NCBI RefSeq assembly: GCF_000938305.1
Contig: NZ_JYMT01000006.1
Location: 62,001 to 126,000 of the forward strand
Origin: Bradyrhizobium sp. LTSP885
Lineage (GTDB): Bacteria > Pseudomonadota > Alphaproteobacteria > Rhizobiales > Xanthobacteraceae
DNA length: 64,000 bases
Direction of reading: 5' to 3'
The translations under genes and the position numbers were made by a program. The notes beneath the pieces are model-generated. The model searched no databases, was not told the DNA's origin, and saw only the letters and a program-made list of their open reading frames with translations. Numbering within the stretch: the stretch's first letter is position 1; every line of letters begins with the position of its first letter. Of the stretch, positions 8,765-17,403 are shown piece by piece.

Positions 8765-9880
8765 ATGCTGACAGCCCAGGATGATCTGATCGGCCACCAG
8801 ACGCCGGAAACCTTTGCCAAGGCAGGCGGCGGCGATATCAGGTTCACGGAGCGCTATTGGTACACCGCGCATCCGATCGACGGCACCGAACTTCTGATCG
8901 ATATCGGGCTCGGCTATTACCCGAACCGCAATGTGATGGATGGATTTGCCGGCATCACCGTCGGCCGCCGCCAGCACAATTTCCGTGCCTCGCGGCGGCT
9001 CGGGACGAACCCGCTGGAGACATCGGTCGGCGGCCTCAGAATCGAGATCGTCGAGGGCATGAGCCTGCACCGGCTGTCACTCGCCGAAAACCCGTCAGGA
9101 ATAAGCTTCTCGCTCGAATTCAAGGCGAGCTTTCCTGCGGCGCAGGAGAAGCAGAATTTTCGCGAGCGCAACGGCGTCGTCGAGGAGGATCTCGCCCGCG
9201 TCTCTCAGTTCGGCCGCTGGCGCGGATGGATTGTGGTCGACGGCCGACGCTATGATATCGAGCCCGAGCTGTGGTGGGGCCAACGCGACCGCTCCTGGGG
9301 GCTGCGCTCCGAGATGCGCACCGACGAAGCAAGGCCTCCGGTTGCGACCCACCGGAACTTCTTCTGGACCTGGTCGATGTTCCAGTTCGAACAATCCGCG
9401 CTGTCGGTCTTCATCAAGGAGCGGACGCCCGGCAAGCCGCACTATCTCTCTGGAACCGAATTTCGCCGCGAGGCCGACGGATCAGTGTCACATCGCGAGG
9501 TCACCTCGGTCGAGCACAGGATTGAATGGGCCGACGATCCGCTCGGCCAGACCATCGCGGCCGCCGATTTCACCTTCACCTTTGATCGCGGCGCTCCCCG
9601 CCACGTAAAGATGCAGGGATTGCCGATCCGGTTCTACCTCAAGGCGGGCATGTATGGCGGGCTGCAGGGCTGGACCCACGGCGACGACCGTGGCGAAAGC
9701 GATGCCGCGCACGACATCTGGAATCTCGACGATGCCGCAACGCGCGCCATCGCACGCACGCTGTCCGACCATGTCGTCCGGCTCGAAAGCGGCAACGAGA
9801 CAGGCATTGGAATCAGCGAGTACGGCGTGGCGGCCGGCTATCCGCGGTATCCGGGCCCACAGAAATTCCCGGCAATGTGA
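8765..9880 (+). CDS. AttH/CrtC-like (lipocalin-fold) protein of unknown function
   Basis: A 371-aa soluble protein. The motif WGQRDRSWGLR near residue 175 is the GQRDxSWG signature of the AttH/CrtC-like double-lipocalin fold, and proteins of this kind are often found in lipid or steroid CoA-degradation clusters. There is no signal peptide. Its stop overlaps the start of the thioesterase gene, so the two are translationally coupled. It may bind or hydrate a hydrophobic intermediate, but no activity can be assigned. Confidence 0.72.
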   Translation: MLTAQDDLIGHQTPETFAKAGGGDIRFTERYWYTAHPIDGTELLIDIGLGYYPNRNVMDGFAGITVGRRQHNFRASRRLGTNPLETSVGGLRIEIVEGMSLHRLSLAENPSGISFSLEFKASFPAAQEKQNFRERNGVVEEDLARVSQFGRWRGWIVVDGRRYDIEPELWWGQRDRSWGLRSEMRTDEARPPVATHRNFFWTWSMFQFEQSALSVFIKERTPGKPHYLSGTEFRREADGSVSHREVTSVEHRIEWADDPLGQTIAAADFTFTFDRGAPRHVKMQGLPIRFYLKAGMYGGLQGWTHGDDRGESDAAHDIWNLDDAATRAIARTLSDHVVRLESGNETGIGISEYGVAAGYPRYPGPQKFPAM

Positions 9881-10809
9881 TCGGGATGGACGGGCAAGAC
9901 CCTGGCAGCGCGGAGAGCGGCGGAACGGCGTGCGATCCGTGGGACGATGAGGATATCGCAGCGCTGGTCTCGCTCGAGCCGATCGCGCCGCTGCGCTATC
10001 GCAGCCGCTTCGGCGACGCCAATCTCAACGGGCGCTCCTATGGCGGCCAGATCCTCGGACAGGCGATGATGGCGGCGACGCTAAGCGCACCTGACGATCG
10101 CCCGGCCGCGATGCTGCAGCTCACGTTCCTGCGCGGCGCCGATCCCGACCGGCGCATCGCGTTCGACGCTAAAGTTCTTCAGGATGGCAAGCGGTTCTCC
10201 TCCCGCCAAGTCGTCGGCGCCCAGGATGGGCGCGCAGTTGTGAGCGCGCAGGCCACATTCTGCGCGCCGCAACCCGGTCCGCGTCACGCAGTGCGGTTCG
10301 CGCGGCTGGAGGAGCCCGAGAGCCTGCCCGAACTGAGCACGATACCGGATGCGCTGATGGCCCAATTGCGGCCGCTCGGTCCCTACTCCCGGCACATCAA
10401 ACCATGCATGGATTTTCGTATCCCCGAGATCGAGCTCCAGCTTTCCGCCAAAACGGCGCAGCCGCGTCTGCGATTTTGGCTGCGAAGCAGGCAGAGGCTT
10501 GCCCCCGGCTCCCGCGCCCAGGCCGCGATGTTCGCCTATCTCTCGGATTGGTGGCTCAACTTCTCGAGCGTCGGCGGCCATCTGCGCGAATTGCAGTCGC
10601 GCGAACCGCTCTATCTGTCGAGCCTCAATCATTGCATCTGGTTTCACCGCGCATTTTCGCCTGACACCTGGATGCACATCGAAGCCGAAAGCCCCTGCGC
10701 CGACGGCGGCCGCGGCCTGTCGATCGCCCGCGTCCATGACCGTGACGGATCGATGCTTGCGACCTCGATCCAGGAAACCCTGATGGTTCATCCCGACGGC
10801 GATGCATAG
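9877..10809 (+). CDS. acyl-CoA thioesterase domain protein (TesB-like)
   Basis: A 310-aa double-hotdog thioesterase. The N-terminal hotdog shows GRSYGGQILGQAMMAA. The C-terminal hotdog shows SLNHCIWFHRAFSPD and the GGRGLSIARVHDRDG strand pair of TesB-type enzymes. It would release a free acid from an acyl-CoA of the neighbouring pathway. It starts at GTG 9877 (overlapping the previous stop as GTGA) or ATG 9886; the overlap favours 9877 but cannot decide it. Confidence 0.88.
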   Translation: MIGMDGQDPGSAESGGTACDPWDDEDIAALVSLEPIAPLRYRSRFGDANLNGRSYGGQILGQAMMAATLSAPDDRPAAMLQLTFLRGADPDRRIAFDAKVLQDGKRFSSRQVVGAQDGRAVVSAQATFCAPQPGPRHAVRFARLEEPESLPELSTIPDALMAQLRPLGPYSRHIKPCMDFRIPEIELQLSAKTAQPRLRFWLRSRQRLAPGSRAQAAMFAYLSDWWLNFSSVGGHLRELQSREPLYLSSLNHCIWFHRAFSPDTWMHIEAESPCADGGRGLSIARVHDRDGSMLATSIQETLMVHPDGDA

Positions 10810-11034
10810 AAAGCGCCGCGGCGTGACGCGTTGAGATTGAGACCACGCCCTGACCATTACCGGATTCCGGCTCGCGAACCGCCAGAAAGTTCCATCGTGT
10901 GTTGAATCCCGGCAACACCGTCCGACAAAATGCACGATCATGCCGATTGCGTCGTTTGGAATCACGACTGCGCCGCATCACGGTTCAACTCTGCGTGCGG
11001 GTGGTCGCAAACACAAGTATTGGGGAAAGTCTTC

Positions 11035-11268
11035 ATGCAGCAGGAACCGTTGGGCGCGCGGAGCGCGGAGCCGTCTGGATTTATTTTCCATTTCCAGTTT
11101 GCCAGCAATGGCACGCGGCGCGCGTGCAGTCTGACCATCCAGGCGGACAGCGCCAATGAGGCGGCGACGATTTTTCGCGACAATTGGATGACGATCGAAT
11201 CGATGGCCCGCGACGGCGTGAGCACGGGAACGATCAACTCGGCGACTGTCGTCCTGGCAGCCAATTGA
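11035..11268 (+). CDS. small hypothetical protein
   Basis: A 77-aa protein starting at ATG 11035 with GGGGAAAG about 7 nt upstream. The sequence has two beta-rich stretches (FIFHFQFA and RRACSLTIQA) around a helix (NEAATIFRDNWMTIESMA), the look of a small alpha/beta domain. Codon use matches neighbouring genes. It stands alone between the thioesterase and the iron genes. Function unknown. Confidence 0.6.
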   Translation: MQQEPLGARSAEPSGFIFHFQFASNGTRRACSLTIQADSANEAATIFRDNWMTIESMARDGVSTGTINSATVVLAAN

Positions 11269-11421
11269 CGCCCACACCGATCGGTCGGACCGGCTCACAC
11301 TGATCCGCGCGCAATCTGCGACCGTTTGACGCGCCGATGCAAGCGGCGCGCCGGTCGGGCGCTCTCCAGGCATGCAGCGTGCAGATGAACGCTCGCCAAG
11401 CAGCGCATGGCGCGCCACTGA

Positions 11422-11464
11422 TTAGAAGGATTCAAATCGATCACTGCTTAGAGAGATTCAATTC
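11422..11464. promoter_or_regulatory. two Irr/ICE-box-like direct repeats upstream of TonB receptor
   Basis: TTAGAAGGATTCAAATC (11422-11438) and TTAGAGAGATTCAATTC (11448-11464) match at 14 of 17 positions and each has a TTAGAA/TTC-type dyad. This resembles the iron-control element bound by Irr in Bradyrhizobium and fits the iron genes directly downstream. The remaining bases between 11269 and 11593 hold no other feature I can support. Confidence 0.5.
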
Positions 11465-11593
11465 CATTGCGGTTCTTTTCGTCACGCGCGGCTGCTAGAG
11501 GCGCGGTCGGAAATGAAATTCACTGACTGGAATTGAAAAGTGATTGTTGACGCTGATGGCCGGCTTGTCGGAGACCATCGAACGCCTACCGAC

Positions 11594-13879
11594 ATGGGTC
11601 GCACCCATCTGCTGATCGGCGCGGCCTTCCTGCTCACCGATCTCTCCTGTGCAGTGGTGCCCGCGAGCGCGCAATCGAGCGTCGCGCTGCCGCCCGTCAC
11701 GGTGGAATCGCCGACGGAAAAGCGCCAGCCCGCGAATGCTGAGGCAAGACCGGCGCAACGGACACAGGCAGCCGCCGCTGCCCGCCAGCGCAACCGGAAT
11801 GCCCAGCCGGCGCAACCGACACCATCGGAGCGCGCCGCCGCCGCTGCCGCGGTGCTGAACGAAGCCAAGCTGCATTATCGCGCGATGCCGAGTTCCACGA
11901 CGCTGCGCAGCGGCGCCTCGCCGCTCGATACCGTGCAATCCGTCGCCGTCGTGCCCGAGCAGGTGCTGAAGGACCAGCTGCCGCGCAACCTCGACGACGC
12001 GCTGGCGAATGTCAGTGGCATCACCCAGGCCAACACGCTGGCCGGCACCCAGGACGCCGTCATGCGCCGCGGCTTCGGCGACAATCGCGACGGCTCGATC
12101 ATGCGCAACGGCATGCCGCTGGTGCAGGGCCGCAGCCTCAATGCCGCGGTCGAGAGCGTCGAGGTTTTGAAAGGCCCGGCCTCGCTGCTTTACGGCATCA
12201 TGGATCCCGGCGGCATCGTCAACACCATCAGCAAGCGCCCCGATCTCTATCAGCACGGCTCGGTCACCCTGCTCGGCTCGAGCTACGCCGGCCCCAAAAG
12301 CGGCGCCGACGGAACGATCGATATCACCGGCCCGATCGGCAAGGACGGCCTCGCCTATCGCTTCATCGGCTACGGCGTGAGCGAGGATTATTGGCGCAAC
12401 TTCGGCCGGCACCGCGAGATGCTGGTCGCGCCGTCACTGGCCTGGTATGGCGAGAACACTACGATTCAGCTCAATTACGAGCATCGCGAGTTCATCACTC
12501 CGTTCGACCGCGGCACCGCGTTCGACCCTGTCACCAAGGCGCCGCTGGCGATCCCGGCGACGCGCCGGCTCGACGAGCCCTTCAACAACATGTGGGGCAC
12601 CTCCGACCTGATGCAGGCCTCGGTCGAGCATCGCCTCAACGAGAGCTGGAAGCTGTTCGCCGCCTACAGCTACAACACCGAGACGTTCAGCGCCAACCAG
12701 CTCCGCATCACCGGCATCAACACCAAGACCGGCGTCGAGACACGTAGCGACGACGGCACGCAAGGCTCGCTGAGCAATTCGAGCTACGGCACGTCGTATG
12801 TGCAAGGCAATTTCTGGCTCGGCAACATGCGCAACGAGGTGCTGTTCGGCGGCGACGGCCAGTACCGCACGATCTACCGCGACAACCTGATCCGGCAGAC
12901 GACCCCGAGCTTCAACTTCTACAATCCAGTCTACGGGCTGATCGGGCCCGGCACGACGGTATCAGCCGTCGACAGCGCCCAGACCGACAAACTCGGCCAG
13001 TGGTCGCTGTTCTTCCAGGACACGCTGCATCTCACCGAGCGCTTCGCGCTGGTCGGCGGCGTGCGCTACGCGGATTACGACCAGATCGCGGGTAAGGGGC
13101 GGCCGTTTATCACCAACACCAATCTGAGCGGTGACAAGGCCCTGCCGCTCGGCGGCGCCATTCTCAAGCTCAACGAGCAGGTGTCGCTGTATGCGAGCTT
13201 CACCCAATCGCTGAAGCCAACCTCGACCATCGCACCGCTCACCGGCGGCGTCGTGATCGGGTCCAACATCGCACCCGAAGAGGGCGTCCAGTGGGAGACC
13301 GGCGTCAAGTTCGACGTCAACAAGCGCCTGTCAGGTACGCTCGCTCTCTATGATATCGACAAGACAAACGTGCTGGTCTCGCAGCTCAACGCCGCGACGG
13401 GCATTGTCGAGTATCGCACGGCCGGCAAGGTCCGCTCGCGCGGCGTCGAGTTCGACGTCACCGGCAGGCTGACCGACAATTGGAGCATGATCGGCAGCTA
13501 CGGCTACACCGATGCGCGCGTGACCGATGATCCGACGCTCGGCGGCAAGCAATTGCAGAATGTCGCCCTCAACACCGCCTCGCTCTATCTGGTCTACGAT
13601 TTCGGCACCACCCTGCCCGGCCAGCTCCGCCTCGGCGGCGGCGCACGCTATGTCGGCGACCGGCCGGGCGACGCGAACAATACGTTCGTGCTGCCGTCCT
13701 ATACGGTGGCGGACATCTTCGCGACCTACGAGACCAAGGTCGAGACGTTCCCGGTCATCTACCAGTTCAACGTCAAGAACCTGTTCGATAATGTCTATTA
13801 TCCTTCAGCGGTCAGCAATCTGGCTGTTGCGATCGGCGACGCGCGGCGCTTCTCGCTGTCGGCGACGGTGAAATTCTAG
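11594..13879 (+). CDS. TonB-dependent siderophore receptor
   Basis: An outer-membrane ferric-siderophore receptor of 761 aa. Starting at ATG 11594 gives a signal peptide (GRTHLLIGAAFLL...ASAQ). A 60-80 residue Ala/Gln/Arg-rich linker follows. The plug domain (SVAVVPEQVLKDQ, LDDALANVSGIT, MRRGFGDNR, VEVLKGPASLLYGIMDPGGIVN) is next, then a long beta-barrel ending in the terminal aromatic strand RRFSLSATVKF. No N-terminal STN signalling domain is present, so it is not an anti-sigma-linked transducer. A GTG at 11540 would extend it but spoils the signal peptide. It is first in an iron operon with the two following genes. Confidence 0.93.
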   Translation: MGRTHLLIGAAFLLTDLSCAVVPASAQSSVALPPVTVESPTEKRQPANAEARPAQRTQAAAAARQRNRNAQPAQPTPSERAAAAAAVLNEAKLHYRAMPSSTTLRSGASPLDTVQSVAVVPEQVLKDQLPRNLDDALANVSGITQANTLAGTQDAVMRRGFGDNRDGSIMRNGMPLVQGRSLNAAVESVEVLKGPASLLYGIMDPGGIVNTISKRPDLYQHGSVTLLGSSYAGPKSGADGTIDITGPIGKDGLAYRFIGYGVSEDYWRNFGRHREMLVAPSLAWYGENTTIQLNYEHREFITPFDRGTAFDPVTKAPLAIPATRRLDEPFNNMWGTSDLMQASVEHRLNESWKLFAAYSYNTETFSANQLRITGINTKTGVETRSDDGTQGSLSNSSYGTSYVQGNFWLGNMRNEVLFGGDGQYRTIYRDNLIRQTTPSFNFYNPVYGLIGPGTTVSAVDSAQTDKLGQWSLFFQDTLHLTERFALVGGVRYADYDQIAGKGRPFITNTNLSGDKALPLGGAILKLNEQVSLYASFTQSLKPTSTIAPLTGGVVIGSNIAPEEGVQWETGVKFDVNKRLSGTLALYDIDKTNVLVSQLNAATGIVEYRTAGKVRSRGVEFDVTGRLTDNWSMIGSYGYTDARVTDDPTLGGKQLQNVALNTASLYLVYDFGTTLPGQLRLGGGARYVGDRPGDANNTFVLPSYTVADIFATYETKVETFPVIYQFNVKNLFDNVYYPSAVSNLAVAIGDARRFSLSATVKF

Positions 13880-13881
13880 CG

Positions 13882-14907
13882 ATGCGCGCGCCGCGGACAG
13901 CGATTGCCCTGCTGGTCGCGTTGGCGTCCACCATCGTCGGCTGCACGGCGGTCCGTGCCGACGAGATCACCCTTTACGCGACCCGTGAAGCCAGCCTGCT
14001 CGAGCCGGTCATCGTGGCCTTCACGGAGACCAGCGGCATCAAGGTCAGGACCGTTTTCGTCGAGGACAGCCTGGTCAAGCGGCTGACCTCGGAAGGCGAC
14101 GCGTCGCCCGCCGATGTCCTGCTGACCATCGGCCTCGACAAGACCACCCAGCTTTCGACACGCGGGCTGACGCAGGCGCTTGCATCGCCGCAACTCGATC
14201 AGGCGGTGCCTGCGAATTTGCGTGACGACGGTGCGCAATGGATCGCGCTTACCCTTCGTCCGCGCGTCGTGATGGCGCGCAAGGACAATCCGCTCGCCGC
14301 AATCGACTATGAGGATCTCGCGGATCCCAAATGGCGCGGCAGACTGTGCATGCGCCCGGCCCTGCACCAGAACAATGTCGCGCTGGTCGCTGCCTACCTC
14401 GTGCATCACGGCGCCGAGGCGACCGAGGCCTGGCTCAACGGCCTGAAGGCCAATCTCGCGCACAAACCCGATGGCAAGGACAATGACGTGATCCGCGAGA
14501 TCGCGGCAGGCGCCTGCGAGATCGGTATCGGCAATACGGTCGCGCTGGCGCAGCTCCGTGACGGGCGCGAAGGCGGCGACTGGCGCAGTTGGGCGCAGAC
14601 CGTGAAGGCGGTACCGACTGTGTTCAAGGGCGGCGGCAGTCACGTCAACCTGACCGGCGCGGCGATCGCAAGGCGTGCACCCCACCCGGCGGCCGCGCGA
14701 AAGTTCATCGAATTCCTCCTCACGCCGGCGGCGCAGACGATCTTTGCCGGTGCCGAGCTGGAATATCCGGTGCGCGCGGCGGCGGAGCGCCACCCGATCC
14801 TTGACGAGATCGGATCGTTCCCGCCCGACGCGCTGCCGATCGACGAGATCGCGATGAATCATAAGGCCGCGATCGCGCTGATCAAGAAGGTCGGCGTCGA
14901 TGAGTGA
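13882..14907 (+). CDS. Fe-type extracellular solute-binding protein (FbpA/FutA-like)
   Basis: A 341-aa type II periplasmic binding protein with a signal peptide (ALLVALASTIVGC...VRA; the Cys could make it a lipoprotein). The mature start DEITLYATREASL is the usual Fe3+-binding-protein opening. The DPKWRGRLCMR and EFLLTPAAQTIFA segments are also typical of this family. It begins 2 nt after the receptor stop. No permease or ATPase follows, so it is an orphan binding protein that either feeds another importer or hands iron to the PepSY protein. Confidence 0.87.
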   Translation: MRAPRTAIALLVALASTIVGCTAVRADEITLYATREASLLEPVIVAFTETSGIKVRTVFVEDSLVKRLTSEGDASPADVLLTIGLDKTTQLSTRGLTQALASPQLDQAVPANLRDDGAQWIALTLRPRVVMARKDNPLAAIDYEDLADPKWRGRLCMRPALHQNNVALVAAYLVHHGAEATEAWLNGLKANLAHKPDGKDNDVIREIAAGACEIGIGNTVALAQLRDGREGGDWRSWAQTVKAVPTVFKGGGSHVNLTGAAIARRAPHPAAARKFIEFLLTPAAQTIFAGAELEYPVRAAAERHPILDEIGSFPPDALPIDEIAMNHKAAIALIKKVGVDE

Positions 14908-16096
14908 AGCCTGGCGCGCAACCAAGGCCGTGCTGTTGCAGGTCCATTCCGTCGTCGGCCTCGCCCTGGCGCTGCTGTGGGCCGTGGTCGGGATCACCGG
15001 CGCGACGATGGCATTCGAGGACGAGATCGGAGCGAGCCTGAATGCCGGCATCATGCATGTCGACGCCAGCGCGACGCGGCGGCTGACGCCGGATGAACTG
15101 GTCGCGCGGGTGCAGGCAGCCGGCGACTTCGGCAAGGCGTCGGCCGTGACCATGGCAAGCGATCCATCGGCCGCAGTGCATATCCGGTTTGCCCGCACCG
15201 AAGGTGGCGCGCGACCGTCCTCGGTCTATGCCGACCCCTATAGTGCGCATGTGCTCGGCTCACCGCGCGGCGAGGACTTCTTCGCCACCGTCCGCAAGCT
15301 GCATCGCTGGCTGCTGCTGCCCGGCGACGGCAATGGCTACGGCCGCAAGATCACCGGCACCGCCGCGATCTGCCTGATCGTGATGCTGATCACGGGCCTC
15401 GTGCTGCGCTGGCCGCACCGGGCGCGCAGCGTGAAGATGTGGCTGAAGCCAAATCTGGGACTCCGCGGCCGCGGCCTGCACCGCTCGCTGCACGCCATCA
15501 TCGGCACCTGGGTGCTGCCGATCTATCTGGTGATGACGCTCACCGGCCTGACCTATTCGTTCGAGTGGTACAAGGACGGCGCCAAATGGCTGCTCGCGCG
15601 CTCTGCGGCCACGGCCGCAGCGATGCAGCCGAAGCCGCCGCGCAGCGCGGCTGACGCCAAGACGGATGCGAAGGGCGACGTCAAGCCGCTCACCTTCGAT
15701 CGCGTCTGGACTACGTTCCTGCAACAAGAGGGCAGCCGTTACAGAAGGGCCCTGCTGACGCTGCCGGCCGGCGCCGGCACCGCCGTGCGCGTCAGGTCGT
15801 GGGCACAAGATTCGTCACTGGACACCGTACGCGACGAGTTCCGCATCGATGCCGTCACCGGGCGGGTGATCTCCGCGGATCTCTACGCGGACAAGACCCT
15901 TGGCGAGCGCGTCCTCGCCAGCGTGCTCGACATTCACCGCGGCGCCATCCTCGGATGGCCGGGCAAGCTCGCCTTCATGCTGGCCGCGGCGCTGATGCCA
16001 CTGTTCACGGTGACCGGCCTGCTGCTCTATTTGTCGCGCCGCCGGCACCGCCGTCTCGCGCATCCGCCCGTCGGGCGTCTGGTCCCGGGCGAGTGA
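14900..16096 (+). CDS. PepSY-associated transmembrane protein (putative ferric reductase/iron uptake)
   Basis: A 398-aa inner-membrane protein of the PepSY-TM family with four predicted membrane helices: residues about 13-32 (VVGLALALLWAVVGITGATM), about 155-175 (AAICLIVMLITGLVL), about 200-225 and about 355-380. Two periplasmic PepSY-like loops lie between them, and conserved HRW/H pairs (KLHRWLLLPG, LHRSLHAIIG) suggest haem or metal ligands. It overlaps the binding-protein gene by 8 nt. Such proteins are linked with siderophore receptors and often reduce ferric iron. Confidence 0.87.
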   Translation: MSEAWRATKAVLLQVHSVVGLALALLWAVVGITGATMAFEDEIGASLNAGIMHVDASATRRLTPDELVARVQAAGDFGKASAVTMASDPSAAVHIRFARTEGGARPSSVYADPYSAHVLGSPRGEDFFATVRKLHRWLLLPGDGNGYGRKITGTAAICLIVMLITGLVLRWPHRARSVKMWLKPNLGLRGRGLHRSLHAIIGTWVLPIYLVMTLTGLTYSFEWYKDGAKWLLARSAATAAAMQPKPPRSAADAKTDAKGDVKPLTFDRVWTTFLQQEGSRYRRALLTLPAGAGTAVRVRSWAQDSSLDTVRDEFRIDAVTGRVISADLYADKTLGERVLASVLDIHRGAILGWPGKLAFMLAAALMPLFTVTGLLLYLSRRRHRRLAHPPVGRLVPGE

Positions 16097-16102
16097 GAAG
16101 GA

Positions 16103-16129
16103 CGAGCGGGGCGTTTCGCGTTCCGCTCG
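16103..16129. terminator. hairpin between convergent genes
   Basis: CGAGCGG (16103-16109) pairs with CCGCTCG (16123-16129) over a loop that itself contains GCG/CGC. It lies between the convergent PepSY and OYE genes, so it may act in both directions. There is no clear T-run. Confidence 0.4.
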
Positions 16130-16147
16130 CGGCGGCTGCGAAGAAAC

Positions 16148-17344
16148 TCAGGGGCGCTGCGTGACAACACCGGTCGCGGTGGCAAAACCCTGCAGGGTTC
16201 TGATTCGCTTTTCGAGCCACCAGCCAAACTCGGGTGACCAGTCTTCGAAACGCTGGTTGACGCCGAGGTCGTGGGCCCAGTGCAGAGCGATGTTGGGATT
16301 GAACTGTGACTGGCGGCCGACCGCGATAAGATCGGCCTGCCCTTTCTGCAGGATGGCTTCGGCCTGCTCTGCCTCGAGAATGATGCCGACGGCCATGGTG
16401 GTGATATCAGCTTCCTTGCGAACCCGCTCCGCGAACGGGACCTGAAATCCAAGGCTGCGCGTCACCTGGGCTGCGGTCGCTGCACCCGCGATACCGCCCG
16501 ATGAGCAGTCGATGACGTCGACGCCGCGCGCCTTCAGTTCGTGCGCAAAGGCGACCGTGTCGTCCATATTCCAGCCCTCCACGGTCCCGTCGACGGACGA
16601 GACGCGCACGAACAGCGGCATCGATGCGGGCATCTCGCGGCGCACCGCCTCGACAATCTCCAGCGGCAGGCACATGCGCCCGGCCCGGTCACCGCCGTAC
16701 TCGTCATTGCGCGTGTTGGAAACCGGCGACAGAAACGACGCCAGCAGATAGCCATGCGCGGTGTGGATTTCGATGGTGTCGAACCCGGCATCAACGGCGT
16801 GTCTCGCGGCGGCCGCCCAGGTGCCGACCATCGCCTTGCATTCGGCCGTGGTCAGCTGCCGCGGCGTCAGCCAGCCGTCGGCGACCGGTTCGGCCGTCGG
16901 TCCGACCGGCTGCCAGATCTTCGCGCCGGCTTTCAGATTCTCCTCGGTCAGCGGCCCCATGCCCTGCATGGCAGTTTGCGACGAAGACTTGCGCCCGCCA
17001 TGGGCAAGCTGAATGCCTATTGCGGTGCCCTGGCGCTTCATGAAGGCAATCAGCGGCTTGAAGCTTTCGGCTTGTGCATCGTTCCAGATGCCGAGGTCAT
17101 TTTCGTTGATCAGCCCGATTTCCTCGACCGCCGTCGCCTCGACAAAGACCAGCCCGAAGCCGCCCAACGCGTAGCGGCCGAGATGAACGACGTGAAACGT
17201 GCCGCAGGTGTGTCCGGGGTCGCAGCGATAATGCACCATCGGCGGCACAACGAGGCGGTTCTTCAGCGAGAGCCCGCGAAGCGTGAGCGGCTGGAACAGC
17301 ATCGGCCGCTCCATCGTCTCGCCCTTGGTGATTCCGTCGGTCAT
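16148..17344 (-). CDS. NADH:flavin oxidoreductase, Old Yellow Enzyme family (YqjM-like)
   Basis: A 398-aa FMN-dependent ene-reductase TIM barrel. It starts with the family pattern LFQPLTLRGLSLKNRLVVPPM and has the QLAHGGRKS motif, the active-site HTAHGYLLASFLSP pair of His residues and the NTRNDEYGG loop. The length fits class III OYEs. It reduces activated C=C bonds. The start is ATG 17344 with AAGGAGAAG upstream; longer in-frame starts lack a ribosome site. It is the last gene of the 16-27 kb minus-strand run. Confidence 0.9.
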   Translation of the reverse strand: MTDGITKGETMERPMLFQPLTLRGLSLKNRLVVPPMVHYRCDPGHTCGTFHVVHLGRYALGGFGLVFVEATAVEEIGLINENDLGIWNDAQAESFKPLIAFMKRQGTAIGIQLAHGGRKSSSQTAMQGMGPLTEENLKAGAKIWQPVGPTAEPVADGWLTPRQLTTAECKAMVGTWAAAARHAVDAGFDTIEIHTAHGYLLASFLSPVSNTRNDEYGGDRAGRMCLPLEIVEAVRREMPASMPLFVRVSSVDGTVEGWNMDDTVAFAHELKARGVDVIDCSSGGIAGAATAAQVTRSLGFQVPFAERVRKEADITTMAVGIILEAEQAEAILQKGQADLIAVGRQSQFNPNIALHWAHDLGVNQRFEDWSPEFGWWLEKRIRTLQGFATATGVVTQRP

Positions 17345-17403
17345 TCCAGCTTCTCCTTGCGTGCTACCCAGGCGCGATCGAGATTTGCGCCGCCAGCCGT
17401 CGA

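Noticed and set aside
7283..9070. 595-aa minus-strand ORF opposite the Liv-type binding protein
   Set aside because: It is the antisense frame of two well-supported plus-strand genes (signal peptide and family motifs there). Its composition is Arg/His/Asp-rich without domains.
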